Source of the DNA: Dactylosporangium siamense | GTDB taxonomy: Bacteria > Actinomycetota > Actinomycetes > Mycobacteriales > Micromonosporaceae | Length of the DNA: 36,265 nucleotides | Reading direction: 5' to 3' | Assembly (NCBI RefSeq): GCF_016862795.1 | Contig: NZ_BONQ01000028.1 | Span: 1 to 36,265, forward strand | Translations under genes and position numbers: made by a program | Notes under the pieces: generated by a model | What the model was told of the DNA's origin: nothing | Database searches by the model: none | What the model saw: the letters and a program-made list of their open reading frames with translations, nothing else | Shown: in pieces, positions 1-7,297 of the stretch | How positions within the stretch are numbered: position 1 is the stretch's first letter | Layout of the letters: every line of letters starts with the position of its first letter

Positions 1-38
1 ATCCCCTGATGACCGGCCCGAGACGCTTCGCTGGCCGG

Positions 39-869
39 TCATGCCTTGACCGCACCCATCAGGCCGTTGACGAAGTACCGCTGCGCCGCGACGAACAGGA
101 TGATCACCGGTATCACCACGATCAGCGCGCCGGCCATCAGCACGTTGTAGTGCTGCACGGCCCCGGACTGCAGGTTCTGCAACGCGATCGGCAGCGTGAA
201 CGCGTCGGGGTCGTTGAGCGAGACCCGCGTGAGCAGGTACTCGTTCCAGGTCGGGATCGCGGTGAGGACCGCGATGGTGACCAGGACCGGCCGGGACAGC
301 GGCAGGTAGATGGTGGTGAAGATGCGCAGTTCGCCGGCGCCGTCGACGCGGGCCGCCTCCCGCAGCTCGCCGGGGATGGCGTCGAAGGCGTTGGTCATCA
401 TGAGGATGGACAGCGGCGCGGAACCGTTGACGAACGGCAGGATCAGTCCCCAGTGGCTGCCCAGCAGGCCGAGCTTGTTCTCCAGCAGCACGACGGGCAG
501 CAGCACGGTGACGCCGGGCACGAACAGCAGCGCCATGAACAGCCGGTACAGCGCCTTGCGCCCGGGGAAGTCCAGCACCGAGAACGCGTAGCCGGCCGCC
601 GAGTAGATCGCCAGCACCAGCAGGACGGTCAGCACGGTGACCTTGAGGCTGTTCAGGAAGTAGTCGAAGAAGTGCAGCTCGTTCCAGGTCTCGATCAGGG
701 TCTGCAGGGTCGGCCGGTGCGGGATGAGGCCCCCGCCGGCGGCGACCTCGAACCGGTCCTTGAAGGCGGCGGACACCATCCACAGGAAGGGGTACAGGCT
801 GATCGCGGCGTACAGCAGCAACAGCAGCCCGATCGCGGCGCGGGCCAGCACTGCCGGCAGGGATTTCAC
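39..869 (-). CDS. Carbohydrate ABC transporter permease, MalG type
   Basis: This is the second inner-membrane permease of a CUT1-type sugar importer, 276 residues. The N-terminal helix spans about residues 8-32 and ends in YPFLWMVSAAFK, a typical MalG-family start. The cytoplasmic EAA loop that docks on the ATPase is at about residues 171-194 (EAARVDGAGE, then LPLSRP). About six membrane segments are visible. The GTG start at 869 is chosen because it overlaps the TGA of the upstream permease gene by four bases (GTGA), indicating translational coupling, and because the family N-terminus begins there. The open frame runs further upstream but that part reads only as antisense. The gene is third in the operon behind the binding protein and the other permease. 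No ATPase gene follows, so a multi-use MsmK-type ATPase elsewhere is presumably used. The substrate is not readable from the sequence; the neighbouring dehydratase suggests a sugar acid or related sugar. Confidence 0.93.
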   Translation of the reverse strand: MKSLPAVLARAAIGLLLLLYAAISLYPFLWMVSAAFKDRFEVAAGGGLIPHRPTLQTLIETWNELHFFDYFLNSLKVTVLTVLLVLAIYSAAGYAFSVLDFPGRKALYRLFMALLFVPGVTVLLPVVLLENKLGLLGSHWGLILPFVNGSAPLSILMMTNAFDAIPGELREAARVDGAGELRIFTTIYLPLSRPVLVTIAVLTAIPTWNEYLLTRVSLNDPDAFTLPIALQNLQSGAVQHYNVLMAGALIVVIPVIILFVAAQRYFVNGLMGAVKA

Positions 870-1831
870 GTGAGCCTCCGCATGGCCCGCAGGTTGACCG
901 CGGCGAGGACCAGCGCGGCCACGAACAGCATCCAGCCGAGCGCGCTGGACAGGCCGAGCGTCGGGTCGAGCTGGGACAGGAACGCGAGCTTGTAGGTCTC
1001 CAGGCCCAGCACGTTCGTGTGGTTGCCGGGGCCGCCGTTGGTCATGATGAGGAACGTCTGGAATCCCTGCAGCGAGTCCCGCAGCGCGAGCAGGACGATG
1101 ATCGCGGTGATCGGGCGCAGCAGCGGCCAGATGATGTGCCGGGTGACGTGCCACGTGCCGGCGCCGTCCACCCGGGCCGCCTCGACCAGCGTCGGGTCCA
1201 CGGCCTGCAGGCCGGCCAGGTACAGCATCATGGACACCGGCACCGACGACCACACGGTGATGACGATGAGCGTCGGCAGGGCGGTCGACGGGTTGCCGAG
1301 GAAGCCCTGCGGCTGTTGCAGGCTGCCGAGGCCGACCGAGCGCAGCAGCAGGTTGATCGCGCCGTCCGGTTGCAGCACGTACATCCACGCGAAGTAGACG
1401 GCGATCCCGCTGGTCACCTGCGGCAGGAAGTACACCGAGCGCAGGAAGGTCTTGAGCCGGCGCACCGAGTTCAGCAGCACCGCGAGCGGGAAGCTGACCG
1501 CGACCGTCAGCACCGGCACCGCGATCATCACCCACATCGTGTTGCGGGCCGCGGTGTGCACCCGCGGCGCGTACGTGGGGTCGTTCCACAGCAGGTCGGC
1601 GTAGTTCTGCAGGCCGACCCACCGCCAGTTCGGGGTGAAGCCGTTCCAGGTCGCGAAGCTCAGCGAGAAGCCGTAGCCGACGGTGTAGGCGCCCATCACC
1701 GCGAACAGGACGACGGCGGGGGCCACGAACGCCGCGCCCCAGGCCACCTCCGAACGGCGGTAGCGCTTCCTGCCCCGGAGCGGGGCCCGCCGGGTCGGCG
1801 ACGGGCCCTTCACGATCGTGTCGACCGCCAT
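866..1831 (-). CDS. Carbohydrate ABC transporter permease, MalF type
   Basis: This is the first inner-membrane permease of the importer, 321 residues. A basic N-terminal tail (about residues 13-27) precedes a first helix at 30-50, as usual for MalF/UgpA-like proteins without the large periplasmic insert. The EAA loop lies at about residues 217-240 (EAARVDGAGT, then WPLLRP). The motif TNGGPGNHT near residue 275 is typical of the family. The ATG at 1831 shares its A with the TAA of the binding-protein gene (TAATG on the coding strand), and the 3' end overlaps the next permease by four bases, so the three genes are tightly coupled. Transport of an oligosaccharide or monosaccharide follows from the family; the actual substrate is unknown. 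Confidence 0.93.
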   Translation of the reverse strand: MAVDTIVKGPSPTRRAPLRGRKRYRRSEVAWGAAFVAPAVVLFAVMGAYTVGYGFSLSFATWNGFTPNWRWVGLQNYADLLWNDPTYAPRVHTAARNTMWVMIAVPVLTVAVSFPLAVLLNSVRRLKTFLRSVYFLPQVTSGIAVYFAWMYVLQPDGAINLLLRSVGLGSLQQPQGFLGNPSTALPTLIVITVWSSVPVSMMLYLAGLQAVDPTLVEAARVDGAGTWHVTRHIIWPLLRPITAIIVLLALRDSLQGFQTFLIMTNGGPGNHTNVLGLETYKLAFLSQLDPTLGLSSALGWMLFVAALVLAAVNLRAMRRLT

Positions 1832-3210
1832 TACTGCTTGGTCCAGTAGGCGTCGATCTGCTTGGTCATCTCGGCGCCGGTCTCCGCGGCGCTCTTCGTC
1901 TTCAGCGGGGTGTAGTCCATCAGGGTCGCGGCGACGGGGGTGCCGTCGTAGGCGTTCGGCCGGTACGAGGTGTCGCCCGGGTTGTACGCGTTGGGGCCGG
2001 AGCCGAACGCCTTGATCATCGCGCCGAGGGCGGGACCGACGGCGGCGCTGGGGTCGGCGCCGAGGTCGGTCGGCGGGACGTCGAGGGCCTCCTTGGCGAA
2101 CGTCGCGGACACGTCCGCCTTGGCGAGGTACTTGAGCCACTGGACGGCGCCGGCCCGGTTCTTCGTGGTCGCCGAGACCGAGACGCCGGTGAGGGTGAAC
2201 GGCGCGAGGCTCAGGTCCTTGATCGCGCCGTTGGACGGGGCCGGCACCGGGAACGTCAGCACGTTGGCGGCGTCGAAGCCGTTCTGGGCGAGGAACGCGA
2301 GGGTGAACGTGCCGCCGATGTCGAAGGTGGACTTGCCCTGCACGAACGACATGTCGGCCGAGTCGATGTCGAGGCTCTGGGTGCCCGGCGTCCAGTACGG
2401 GGTGACCTGCCCGTAGGTCTCCAGCACCTGCACGCCGGTGGGCGAGGCGAAGTTGCCCGCCTTGTCCTTGGCCCACAGGCCCCGGAACTTCTCGGGGCCG
2501 AGCAGGCCGTAGGCCATCGGTTGCAGGAACCACTCCAGGCCGGTGGTCGGCGACTTGAAGCCGATCGTGACGCCGCCGTTGTCGGGGTGCTTGGCCTTGA
2601 CCTTGCCCAGCACCTCGATGAACTGCTCCCACGTGGTGGGCGCGCTGGTGACCCCGGCGTCGGCCAGGCGCTGCTTGTTGGCGTAGACGATGCCGAAGGT
2701 ACCCACGGTGAGCGGCACGCTGTACCGCTGGCCGAGCTTGATGCCCTTGGTCTTGGCGTCCTTCGCGAGGGACTTCTGGTAGTACTCGTCGGTGACGCTG
2801 CCGTCCTTGCGCACCTGCGGCAGGTAGCTGTTCAGCCAGGCGTCGTCGACGTCCTTGGCCAGGTCGGTGAGCAGGCCGGCGCCGCCGAAGGCGAAGTCGT
2901 CGCCGGTGGTGTGCACCTCGAACAGGTCCGGCAGGTCCTTGGTCTGGGCCGCCGCCTGCACCTTGGTCACGTAGGCGTCGTCGGGGCCGTAGGCCTCGAC
3001 CTTGACCGAGATGCCGGTCTCCTTCTGGAATCCTTCCGCGACCTTCTGCAGTGCCTTCACGTGCGACTGCTTGAAGGTCCACATGGTGAGGGTCTTGCCG
3101 GACGAGCTTGCGCTGTCCGAATCGCCGCCACAGGCGGCGGTGGTGGCGCCGAGTGCCAGCGTCACCAGGACGGCCAGTGCAGGCCGCCACGCGCGTCGTT
3201 GCGATGTCAT
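1831..3210 (-). CDS. Extracellular solute-binding lipoprotein of sugar ABC transporter
   Basis: This family-1 (MalE/UgpB-like) solute-binding protein has 459 residues and captures the sugar outside the membrane for the two permeases encoded next. The N-terminus is a lipoprotein signal: basic MTSQRRAWRP, a hydrophobic stretch, then TTAAC with Cys27 as the expected lipidated residue, followed by a Gly/Ser/Asp linker. The mature part opens with TLTMWTFK and continues as a typical periplasmic binding fold. I chose ATG 3210 because the signal peptide starts there and AAGG lies 12 bases upstream; GTG 3213 is an equally possible start. The upstream in-frame ATG at 3243 would add a run unlike a signal peptide. 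A good promoter with an internal operator-like motif lies upstream at 3269-3297. First gene of the importer operon. Confidence 0.93.
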   Translation of the reverse strand: MTSQRRAWRPALAVLVTLALGATTAACGGDSDSASSSGKTLTMWTFKQSHVKALQKVAEGFQKETGISVKVEAYGPDDAYVTKVQAAAQTKDLPDLFEVHTTGDDFAFGGAGLLTDLAKDVDDAWLNSYLPQVRKDGSVTDEYYQKSLAKDAKTKGIKLGQRYSVPLTVGTFGIVYANKQRLADAGVTSAPTTWEQFIEVLGKVKAKHPDNGGVTIGFKSPTTGLEWFLQPMAYGLLGPEKFRGLWAKDKAGNFASPTGVQVLETYGQVTPYWTPGTQSLDIDSADMSFVQGKSTFDIGGTFTLAFLAQNGFDAANVLTFPVPAPSNGAIKDLSLAPFTLTGVSVSATTKNRAGAVQWLKYLAKADVSATFAKEALDVPPTDLGADPSAAVGPALGAMIKAFGSGPNAYNPGDTSYRPNAYDGTPVAATLMDYTPLKTKSAAETGAEMTKQIDAYWTKQ

Positions 3211-3268
3211 CACGGTGCCGAGCCTTCGCGTCCAGGGCGCCATCGACAGGCGCCGCTCAATGTCGAGA

Positions 3269-3297
3269 AGGTAAATCGAATTGATGTACTGTGTCAA
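3269..3297 (-). promoter_or_regulatory. Candidate promoter of the sugar importer operon
   Basis: Read on the - strand, a perfect -35 hexamer TTGACA (3297-3292) is followed after 17 or 18 bases by TTACCT or TACCTT as a weak -10. Transcription would begin near 3262, giving a leader of about 50 bases before the ATG at 3210. The putative ROK operator fills the spacer between the two hexamers. This is a reading by eye, and start-site mapping has not been done. Confidence 0.5.
3271..3286. promoter_or_regulatory. Putative ROK operator, importer/dehydratase copy
   Basis: The 16-mer GTAAATCGAATTGATG matches, at 14 of 16 positions, the reverse complement of 5873-5888 upstream of the ROK regulator gene. 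Both are AT-rich islands in very GC-rich DNA. The motif has an AAATCGA(A/T)TT core that is nearly palindromic. It lies between the -35 and -10 of the importer promoter and 45 bases upstream of the divergent dehydratase start, so a bound protein could control both directions. Inference from position and similarity only. Confidence 0.5.
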
Positions 3298-3330
3298 CCA
3301 CGTCACAGCGGTCAGGAAGTAGGCACACCG

Positions 3331-4596
3331 ATGCAACAACCCGCGGACCACTCGTCACAGCGGCACGCCGTGCTGACATCGTCACCGTGGGAGTCCCTGG
3401 CCGGAGCCGCCCGGATCACCCGGGTCCGCACGTTTCTGTGCGCCCCGCAGGGCTGCCCGTACCTCATCGTCCGCGTCGAGACGGACCAGCCGGGGCTCTA
3501 CGGCCTGGGCTGCGCCAGCGACCCGCAACGCACCCTCGCCGTCCGCGCCGTGCTGGACGAGTATCTGGGTCCGCTGCTGCGCGGCCGGGACGCCGGCGAC
3601 ATCGAGGACCTCCACCGGCTGCTGCTGAACAGCGGCTACTGGCGGGGCGGCTCGATCGCCAACAACGCCCTCGGCGCCGTCGACGTCGCGTTGTGGGACA
3701 TCAAGGCGAAGGCCGCCGGCCTACCGCTGTTCTCGCTGCTCGGCGGCCGGGCCCGGCACGGCGCGTCGGCGTACACCCACGTCGACGGCGCGGATCCGGG
3801 CGAGCTCGCCGACAAGGTGCACGCCGCGGTCGAGGCGGGCTACCGGCACGTGCGGGTCCAGGTCGCGGTGCCGGGCGTGGACACCTACGGCGTCACCTCC
3901 ACCGGCTCCGGTGCGTGGGACTCTTCTGCGTACCTGCGGCACGTCCCGCCCGTGCTCGTCGACGTGCGCCGCCGGGTCGGCGAGCGGGTCGAGCTGCTGC
4001 ACGACGCGCACGAGCGGCTCACCCCGGCGCAGGCCCGGCAGCTGGTCGCCGCCGTCACCGACGCCCGCCTGTACTTCCTCGAGGACGCGCTCGCGCCGGA
4101 GGACAGCGCCCACTTCGGGCAGCTGCGCACCGCCGGCCCGGTCCCGCTCGCGGTCGGGGAGCTGTACGACGACGTGAGCCGGTTCCTGCCCCTGCTGGAG
4201 CAGCGTGCGATCGACTTCGCGCGGGTGCGGATACCGACGCTCGGCGGCCTGACCCCGACCCGCAAACTGGTCGCCGCCTGCGAGTTGTTCGGCGTGCACA
4301 CCGCGCCGCACGGGCCGGGTGACGTCAGCCCGGTGGCGCAGGCGGCCAACGTCGCGCTCGACGTCTCCAGCCCGGCCTTCGGCGTCCAGGAGGCCGCGCG
4401 GTTCCACGACGCCACCCTGGAGGTGTTCCCCGGGGCGCCGGTGCCGGATCACGGCAGCCTGTTCCCCTCGTCGTCACCGGGCCTCGGGGTGGACTTCGAC
4501 GAGGCGGCCGCCCGCCGGTATCCGGCGCCTCCCCCGCTGGAGCACGATCGCTGGGCCCTGCTCCGCGGCACCGACGGCGCCGCCCACCGACCGTGA
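3331..4596 (+). CDS. ManD/RspA-type enolase superfamily dehydratase
   Basis: This 421-residue protein belongs to the mannonate dehydratase (ManD/RspA) group of the enolase superfamily, which removes water from D-mannonate or D-gluconate to give the 2-keto-3-deoxy acid. An N-terminal capping domain covers about residues 25-150 and a TIM barrel the rest. The three Mg ligands sit where expected, Asp225, Glu251 and Glu277, each 26 residues apart. His227 lies in DAHERLTP; Arg175 and Tyr186 bracket the QxxVPG loop; His327 lies in APHGPGDVSP. The ATG at 3331 is preceded by AGGAAGTAGG. The loop between Arg175 and Asp225 looks about 13 residues shorter than I recall for characterised ManD enzymes, so the substrate could differ and many members of this group are nearly inactive. 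It is divergent from the importer and probably acts on the imported sugar acid or its oxidation product. Confidence 0.88.
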   Translation: MQQPADHSSQRHAVLTSSPWESLAGAARITRVRTFLCAPQGCPYLIVRVETDQPGLYGLGCASDPQRTLAVRAVLDEYLGPLLRGRDAGDIEDLHRLLLNSGYWRGGSIANNALGAVDVALWDIKAKAAGLPLFSLLGGRARHGASAYTHVDGADPGELADKVHAAVEAGYRHVRVQVAVPGVDTYGVTSTGSGAWDSSAYLRHVPPVLVDVRRRVGERVELLHDAHERLTPAQARQLVAAVTDARLYFLEDALAPEDSAHFGQLRTAGPVPLAVGELYDDVSRFLPLLEQRAIDFARVRIPTLGGLTPTRKLVAACELFGVHTAPHGPGDVSPVAQAANVALDVSSPAFGVQEAARFHDATLEVFPGAPVPDHGSLFPSSSPGLGVDFDEAAARRYPAPPPLEHDRWALLRGTDGAAHRP

Positions 4597-4642
4597 ACCC
4601 TGTGTCTGCCTACCCGAGGTGTCGTCGACCCGAGGTGTTGCT

Positions 4643-5836
4643 CTAGCCGAGCAGGAGGGACTGCGGTTGGACGGACAGCGTCTGGTCGAGGACCAGGCAG
4701 GCCGCCCCGATCGCGCCCACGTCGATGCCGAGCGCCGTCTGCGTCACCACGGTCGGGTGGATGCGCTCCACGAACGGCGAGCTCTCCACGATGCCCGGCA
4801 CGATCGCGGTGAACCGCTCGGCGAGCAGCGGCCAGATCGGTCCCCCGAACACGATCATCTCCGCGTCCACCAGCGTCGCGGCGGCGCTCACCCCGCGCCC
4901 GACCCGCACCGCCCAGCGGTCGATGATCTCGCCGGCCGTCACGTTGCCCGACGCCGCGTGCCGGCACAGCTGCCGCAGGCTCTGCTCCGCGTCGCGCGGC
5001 CCGGCCGGCTTGAACTCCGGGCCCAGCACACCGTGCTCGATCGCCTCGGCGACCAGGGCGTTGGTGGTGCAGGCGGCGTACAGCCCGCCGACCTCGCCCG
5101 CGTTGCCGGAGAAGCCACGCAGCACCACGTCGTCGACGACCAGGCCCATCCCGGAGCCGGTGCCGAGGTAGAAGAACAGGAAGTTGCCGGTGTTGCGGGC
5201 GGCGCCGGCCCAGCGCTCGGCGACCGCGGCCGCGATCACGTCCTTGTCGAGCAGCACCGGCAGCCCGGTGGTCCCGGCGAGGTGGTCGCGCAGCCGCACC
5301 CGTCCCCACCCGGCCAGCTCGGGCGGCGCGATGACCAGCCCCGACGCCACGTCCACCGGGCCGGGCGCGGCGATGCCGAGCCCCAGGATCTTCTCCCGGG
5401 CCACCCCGGCGTCGCGCACGAGCGCATTGATCGACTCGCTCATCTCCACCAGGGTGTGGTCGGGGTCGGCCGCCTCGGGGGTGGGCCGTTGCGCCCGCGC
5501 CACCGTGTTGCCCAGCAGGTCGAGCAGCACGAAGGTCACCACGGCGGGATCGAGGTGGACACCGATCGCGTAGCGCGCGCCGGCGTTGATCCGCAGCAGC
5601 CGTCGCGGCTGGCCGCTGCCCGAGCTGCGGGTGCCCGCCTCGCGGGCCAGCCCGGTGTCGATCAGCCGGCGGCAGATGTTCGACACCGTCTGCGCGGACA
5701 GCCCGGTGGCCGCCACGACCTCGACCCGGCTCAGCCCGTCCGGCACCCGCCGGATCGCGTCGAGGACCACCGACTCGTTGAAGTCGCCCATCCGCGGCAG
5801 GTTCGTGCCACGCCTCATCGGCAGCCGCTTGTCCAC
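4643..5836 (-). CDS. ROK-family transcriptional regulator
   Basis: This 397-residue protein has an N-terminal winged helix-turn-helix (about residues 20-68, with LSRVEVVAATGLSAQTVSN) and a C-terminal sugar-kinase-like ROK domain. It most likely senses a sugar and controls the adjacent importer and dehydratase. The GTG at 5836 is preferred because AGGAGA stands just upstream and because it leaves the putative operator 5873-5888 in the leader; the alternative ATG at 5875 would start inside that operator. The ROK domain looks catalytically and structurally unusual. The usual NDAN sequence is DKDV (197-200), GE-G-H reads GEVGG (247-251), and the CxCGxxGCxE zinc motif is absent; only AACTTNA follows. 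It is therefore probably a regulator without kinase activity. It converges on the dehydratase gene, 46 bases apart. Confidence 0.9.
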   Translation of the reverse strand: MDKRLPMRRGTNLPRMGDFNESVVLDAIRRVPDGLSRVEVVAATGLSAQTVSNICRRLIDTGLAREAGTRSSGSGQPRRLLRINAGARYAIGVHLDPAVVTFVLLDLLGNTVARAQRPTPEAADPDHTLVEMSESINALVRDAGVAREKILGLGIAAPGPVDVASGLVIAPPELAGWGRVRLRDHLAGTTGLPVLLDKDVIAAAVAERWAGAARNTGNFLFFYLGTGSGMGLVVDDVVLRGFSGNAGEVGGLYAACTTNALVAEAIEHGVLGPEFKPAGPRDAEQSLRQLCRHAASGNVTAGEIIDRWAVRVGRGVSAAATLVDAEMIVFGGPIWPLLAERFTAIVPGIVESSPFVERIHPTVVTQTALGIDVGAIGAACLVLDQTLSVQPQSLLLG

Positions 5837-5872
5837 TGTTCTCCTATGCCGGCCGGTGCTGGTGACTTCCTC

Positions 5873-5888
5873 CATCAAATCGATTTAA
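5873..5888. promoter_or_regulatory. Putative ROK operator, autoregulatory copy
   Basis: CATCAAATCGATTTAA contains the perfect 10-bp palindrome AAATCGATTT. Its reverse complement matches 3271-3286 at 14 of 16 bases. It lies 37 bases upstream of the GTG chosen for the regulator and directly downstream of a possible -10 (TAGGCT on the - strand, 5893-5888). This fits negative autoregulation. Inference from similarity and position. Confidence 0.5.
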
Positions 5889-6060
5889 GCCTACCATTCA
5901 GCGGCGCGGCCCCCGTCAGGCTGCGCGGGGCCACCCTGCCACACCTTGCACCACACCACATCGGACACGAGGCAGATTGAACAGCACGCCCCGCCCCGCT
6001 GTCACAGCCAGGACAGAACGCGACACTCGTCAGGTCAGCGGCCCGTCCGGCCGGCCATGA

Positions 6061-6384
6061 TCAGTGCGACAGCGCGCGTTCGAGCTCGGCCTTGCTCATG
6101 CCCGAGCGTCCCTTGATGTTGCGCTGCTTCGCCTCGTTGTACAGCTGCTGCCTGGTCCGCCCCTGCGCCCCGGTGTGCGACCGCTTCCCGCCCCGATGCC
6201 CCGACGACACGTCGTCGATGGACGACCGGCTGGCGGTCCGGGACTCCCCCGCCCGGGCACGCTCCTTGTTGACGGTCCGGGCCGCGATCTCCTCGGCCTT
6301 GGCCGTCGATTCGCCGCGCCGCTTCACGCTGGCCTTGATGTGCTGATACTGCCGCTCACGCTTGGCGTTCGAACCCGCTGGCAT
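6061..6384 (-). CDS. Small basic protein with Rho-N/SAP-like C-terminus
   Basis: This 107-residue, highly charged protein starts MPAGSNAKRERQYQHIK. The C-terminal 30 residues (RTRQQLYNEAKQRNIKGRS, then MSKAELERAL) match the helix-extended-helix pattern of Rho N-terminal and SAP domains, which bind nucleic acid. Related actinobacterial proteins are often labelled plasmid stabilisation protein, but I see no toxin or antitoxin partner and do not use that name as a function. The ATG at 6384 has GGAGG four bases upstream. The middle third is low-complexity Ser/Arg/Gly and probably disordered. It is a single gene, not in an evident operon. Likely a small nucleic-acid-associated protein; the role is unknown. 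Confidence 0.78.
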   Translation of the reverse strand: MPAGSNAKRERQYQHIKASVKRRGESTAKAEEIAARTVNKERARAGESRTASRSSIDDVSSGHRGGKRSHTGAQGRTRQQLYNEAKQRNIKGRSGMSKAELERALSH

Positions 6385-6490
6385 GCGTCCTCCACAAGGC
6401 AGAGCTGGAACCTCTTCACCCCTGGTTCCCAGCGCCCGCACCGCCTAACACGGCGGCGTCGCTGCCGGAGCGGCGCCCCGGTCAGGGGGT

Positions 6491-6514
6491 GTCATCAGTG
6501 ATTCCACTGATGAC
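6491..6514. repeat. Perfect 10-bp inverted repeat upstream of membrane protein gene
   Basis: GTCATCAGTG, a 4-base loop (ATTC) and CACTGATGAC form an exact hairpin or dyad. It lies 57 bases upstream of the membrane-protein start at 6572 and about 107 bases upstream of the divergent small gene start at 6384. No T run follows, so an operator is more likely than a terminator. Confidence 0.5.
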
Positions 6515-6571
6515 CCGTCCCGCGGCGGGCCACATCCTGGGGTCCGACACCTGAGGCAGAGGAGCTTTTCG

Positions 6572-7072
6572 ATGGCAGCCGCGCCGGTCCGGCATTCACC
6601 CAACGTGCTGTTCAACCTCGCCGGGGTCGTCCTCATCGTGGGCGGCATCGGTCTGACGCTCTACGGTTTCGCCGACATCCTGCGGGTCATGGACGGGTTC
6701 GATCCGTTCCGCGGCGACGGCCCGCCGGTGGCCGTCGCCGACGGTGCGGCACTCATCTTCTGGGGCATCATCATCTTCACGATCGGCCGCTACTTCTGGC
6801 GCGGCGCCCGGCGCCGCGGCGCCCGGGATCGCTTCGGCCGCTTGCTGATCATCGTCGGCTATCTGCTGGTCGGTGCGGGCCTGGACGCCGGCGCGCACGC
6901 CGGGGTGCAGTTGTGGAACAGCCGGACCGACGACGGCATGCAGTCGGCGGTGCTCCATGCCCTGCTGATGTTCCTGCTGTGGGCGGTGCCGGGCGGCGTG
7001 CTGGCCACGATCGGGTTCCGGCTCGCCGACGAGGTGGCACTTGCCACCGCCGAGGCCAACGCGGGGCTGTAA
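6572..7072 (+). CDS. Four-helix integral membrane protein, unknown function
   Basis: This protein has 166 residues with four predicted membrane helices, at about residues 14-36, 55-74, 88-106 and 128-150. A short polar loop holds DGFDPFRGDGPP after the first helix and a basic segment RRGARRRGARDRF-like stretch follows the second. GAGGAG stands seven bases before the ATG, so the start is well supported. I recognise no family motif. The flanking genes, a small basic protein and a sensor kinase, give no functional clue. A dyad at 6491-6514 may regulate it. Confidence 0.72.
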   Translation: MAAAPVRHSPNVLFNLAGVVLIVGGIGLTLYGFADILRVMDGFDPFRGDGPPVAVADGAALIFWGIIIFTIGRYFWRGARRRGARDRFGRLLIIVGYLLVGAGLDAGAHAGVQLWNSRTDDGMQSAVLHALLMFLLWAVPGGVLATIGFRLADEVALATAEANAGL

Positions 7073-7283
7073 CCCCGCGGTGACCGCAGCGCGGCGGCTG
7101 TCACCGATGCTCCTTGGCAGGTCCTGGCAGGTCACCCTGCAGCATGACGACCTTGCCCCTGCCACCGAGCTTCGTGCCCAGGAACCGGCACGCCCTGGTG
7201 CCGTAGGCACGGTTGTCGGCAGGCACGACCACGAACGCCTTGGCTGATGCTCTGGACCGTCATGCCGATCTGAGGTTGAGGGG

Positions 7284-7297
7284 TAGAATTTGCTCAG
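7284..7297 (+). promoter_or_regulatory. Possible -10 box giving a leaderless mRNA
   Basis: TAGAAT (7284-7289) resembles the -10 consensus and ends seven bases before the GTG at 7297, the normal distance to a transcription start. There is no well-spaced ribosome binding site (AGGGG is 13 bases away). If real, the kinase mRNA begins at its start codon, as is common in actinobacteria. No good -35 is visible. Confidence 0.35.

Noticed and set aside
9-995. A 328-codon + strand frame opposite the permease genes
   Set aside because: Antisense to two overlapping permeases with EAA motifs.
4609-4640. Terminator between dehydratase and ROK genes
   Set aside because: The gap holds a direct repeat of ACCCGAGGTGT, not an inverted one, so no hairpin is supported.
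6061-6384. Plasmid stabilisation or toxin-antitoxin function for the small basic protein
   Set aside because: No partner gene and no toxin motif; only a Rho-N/SAP-like tail can be seen.
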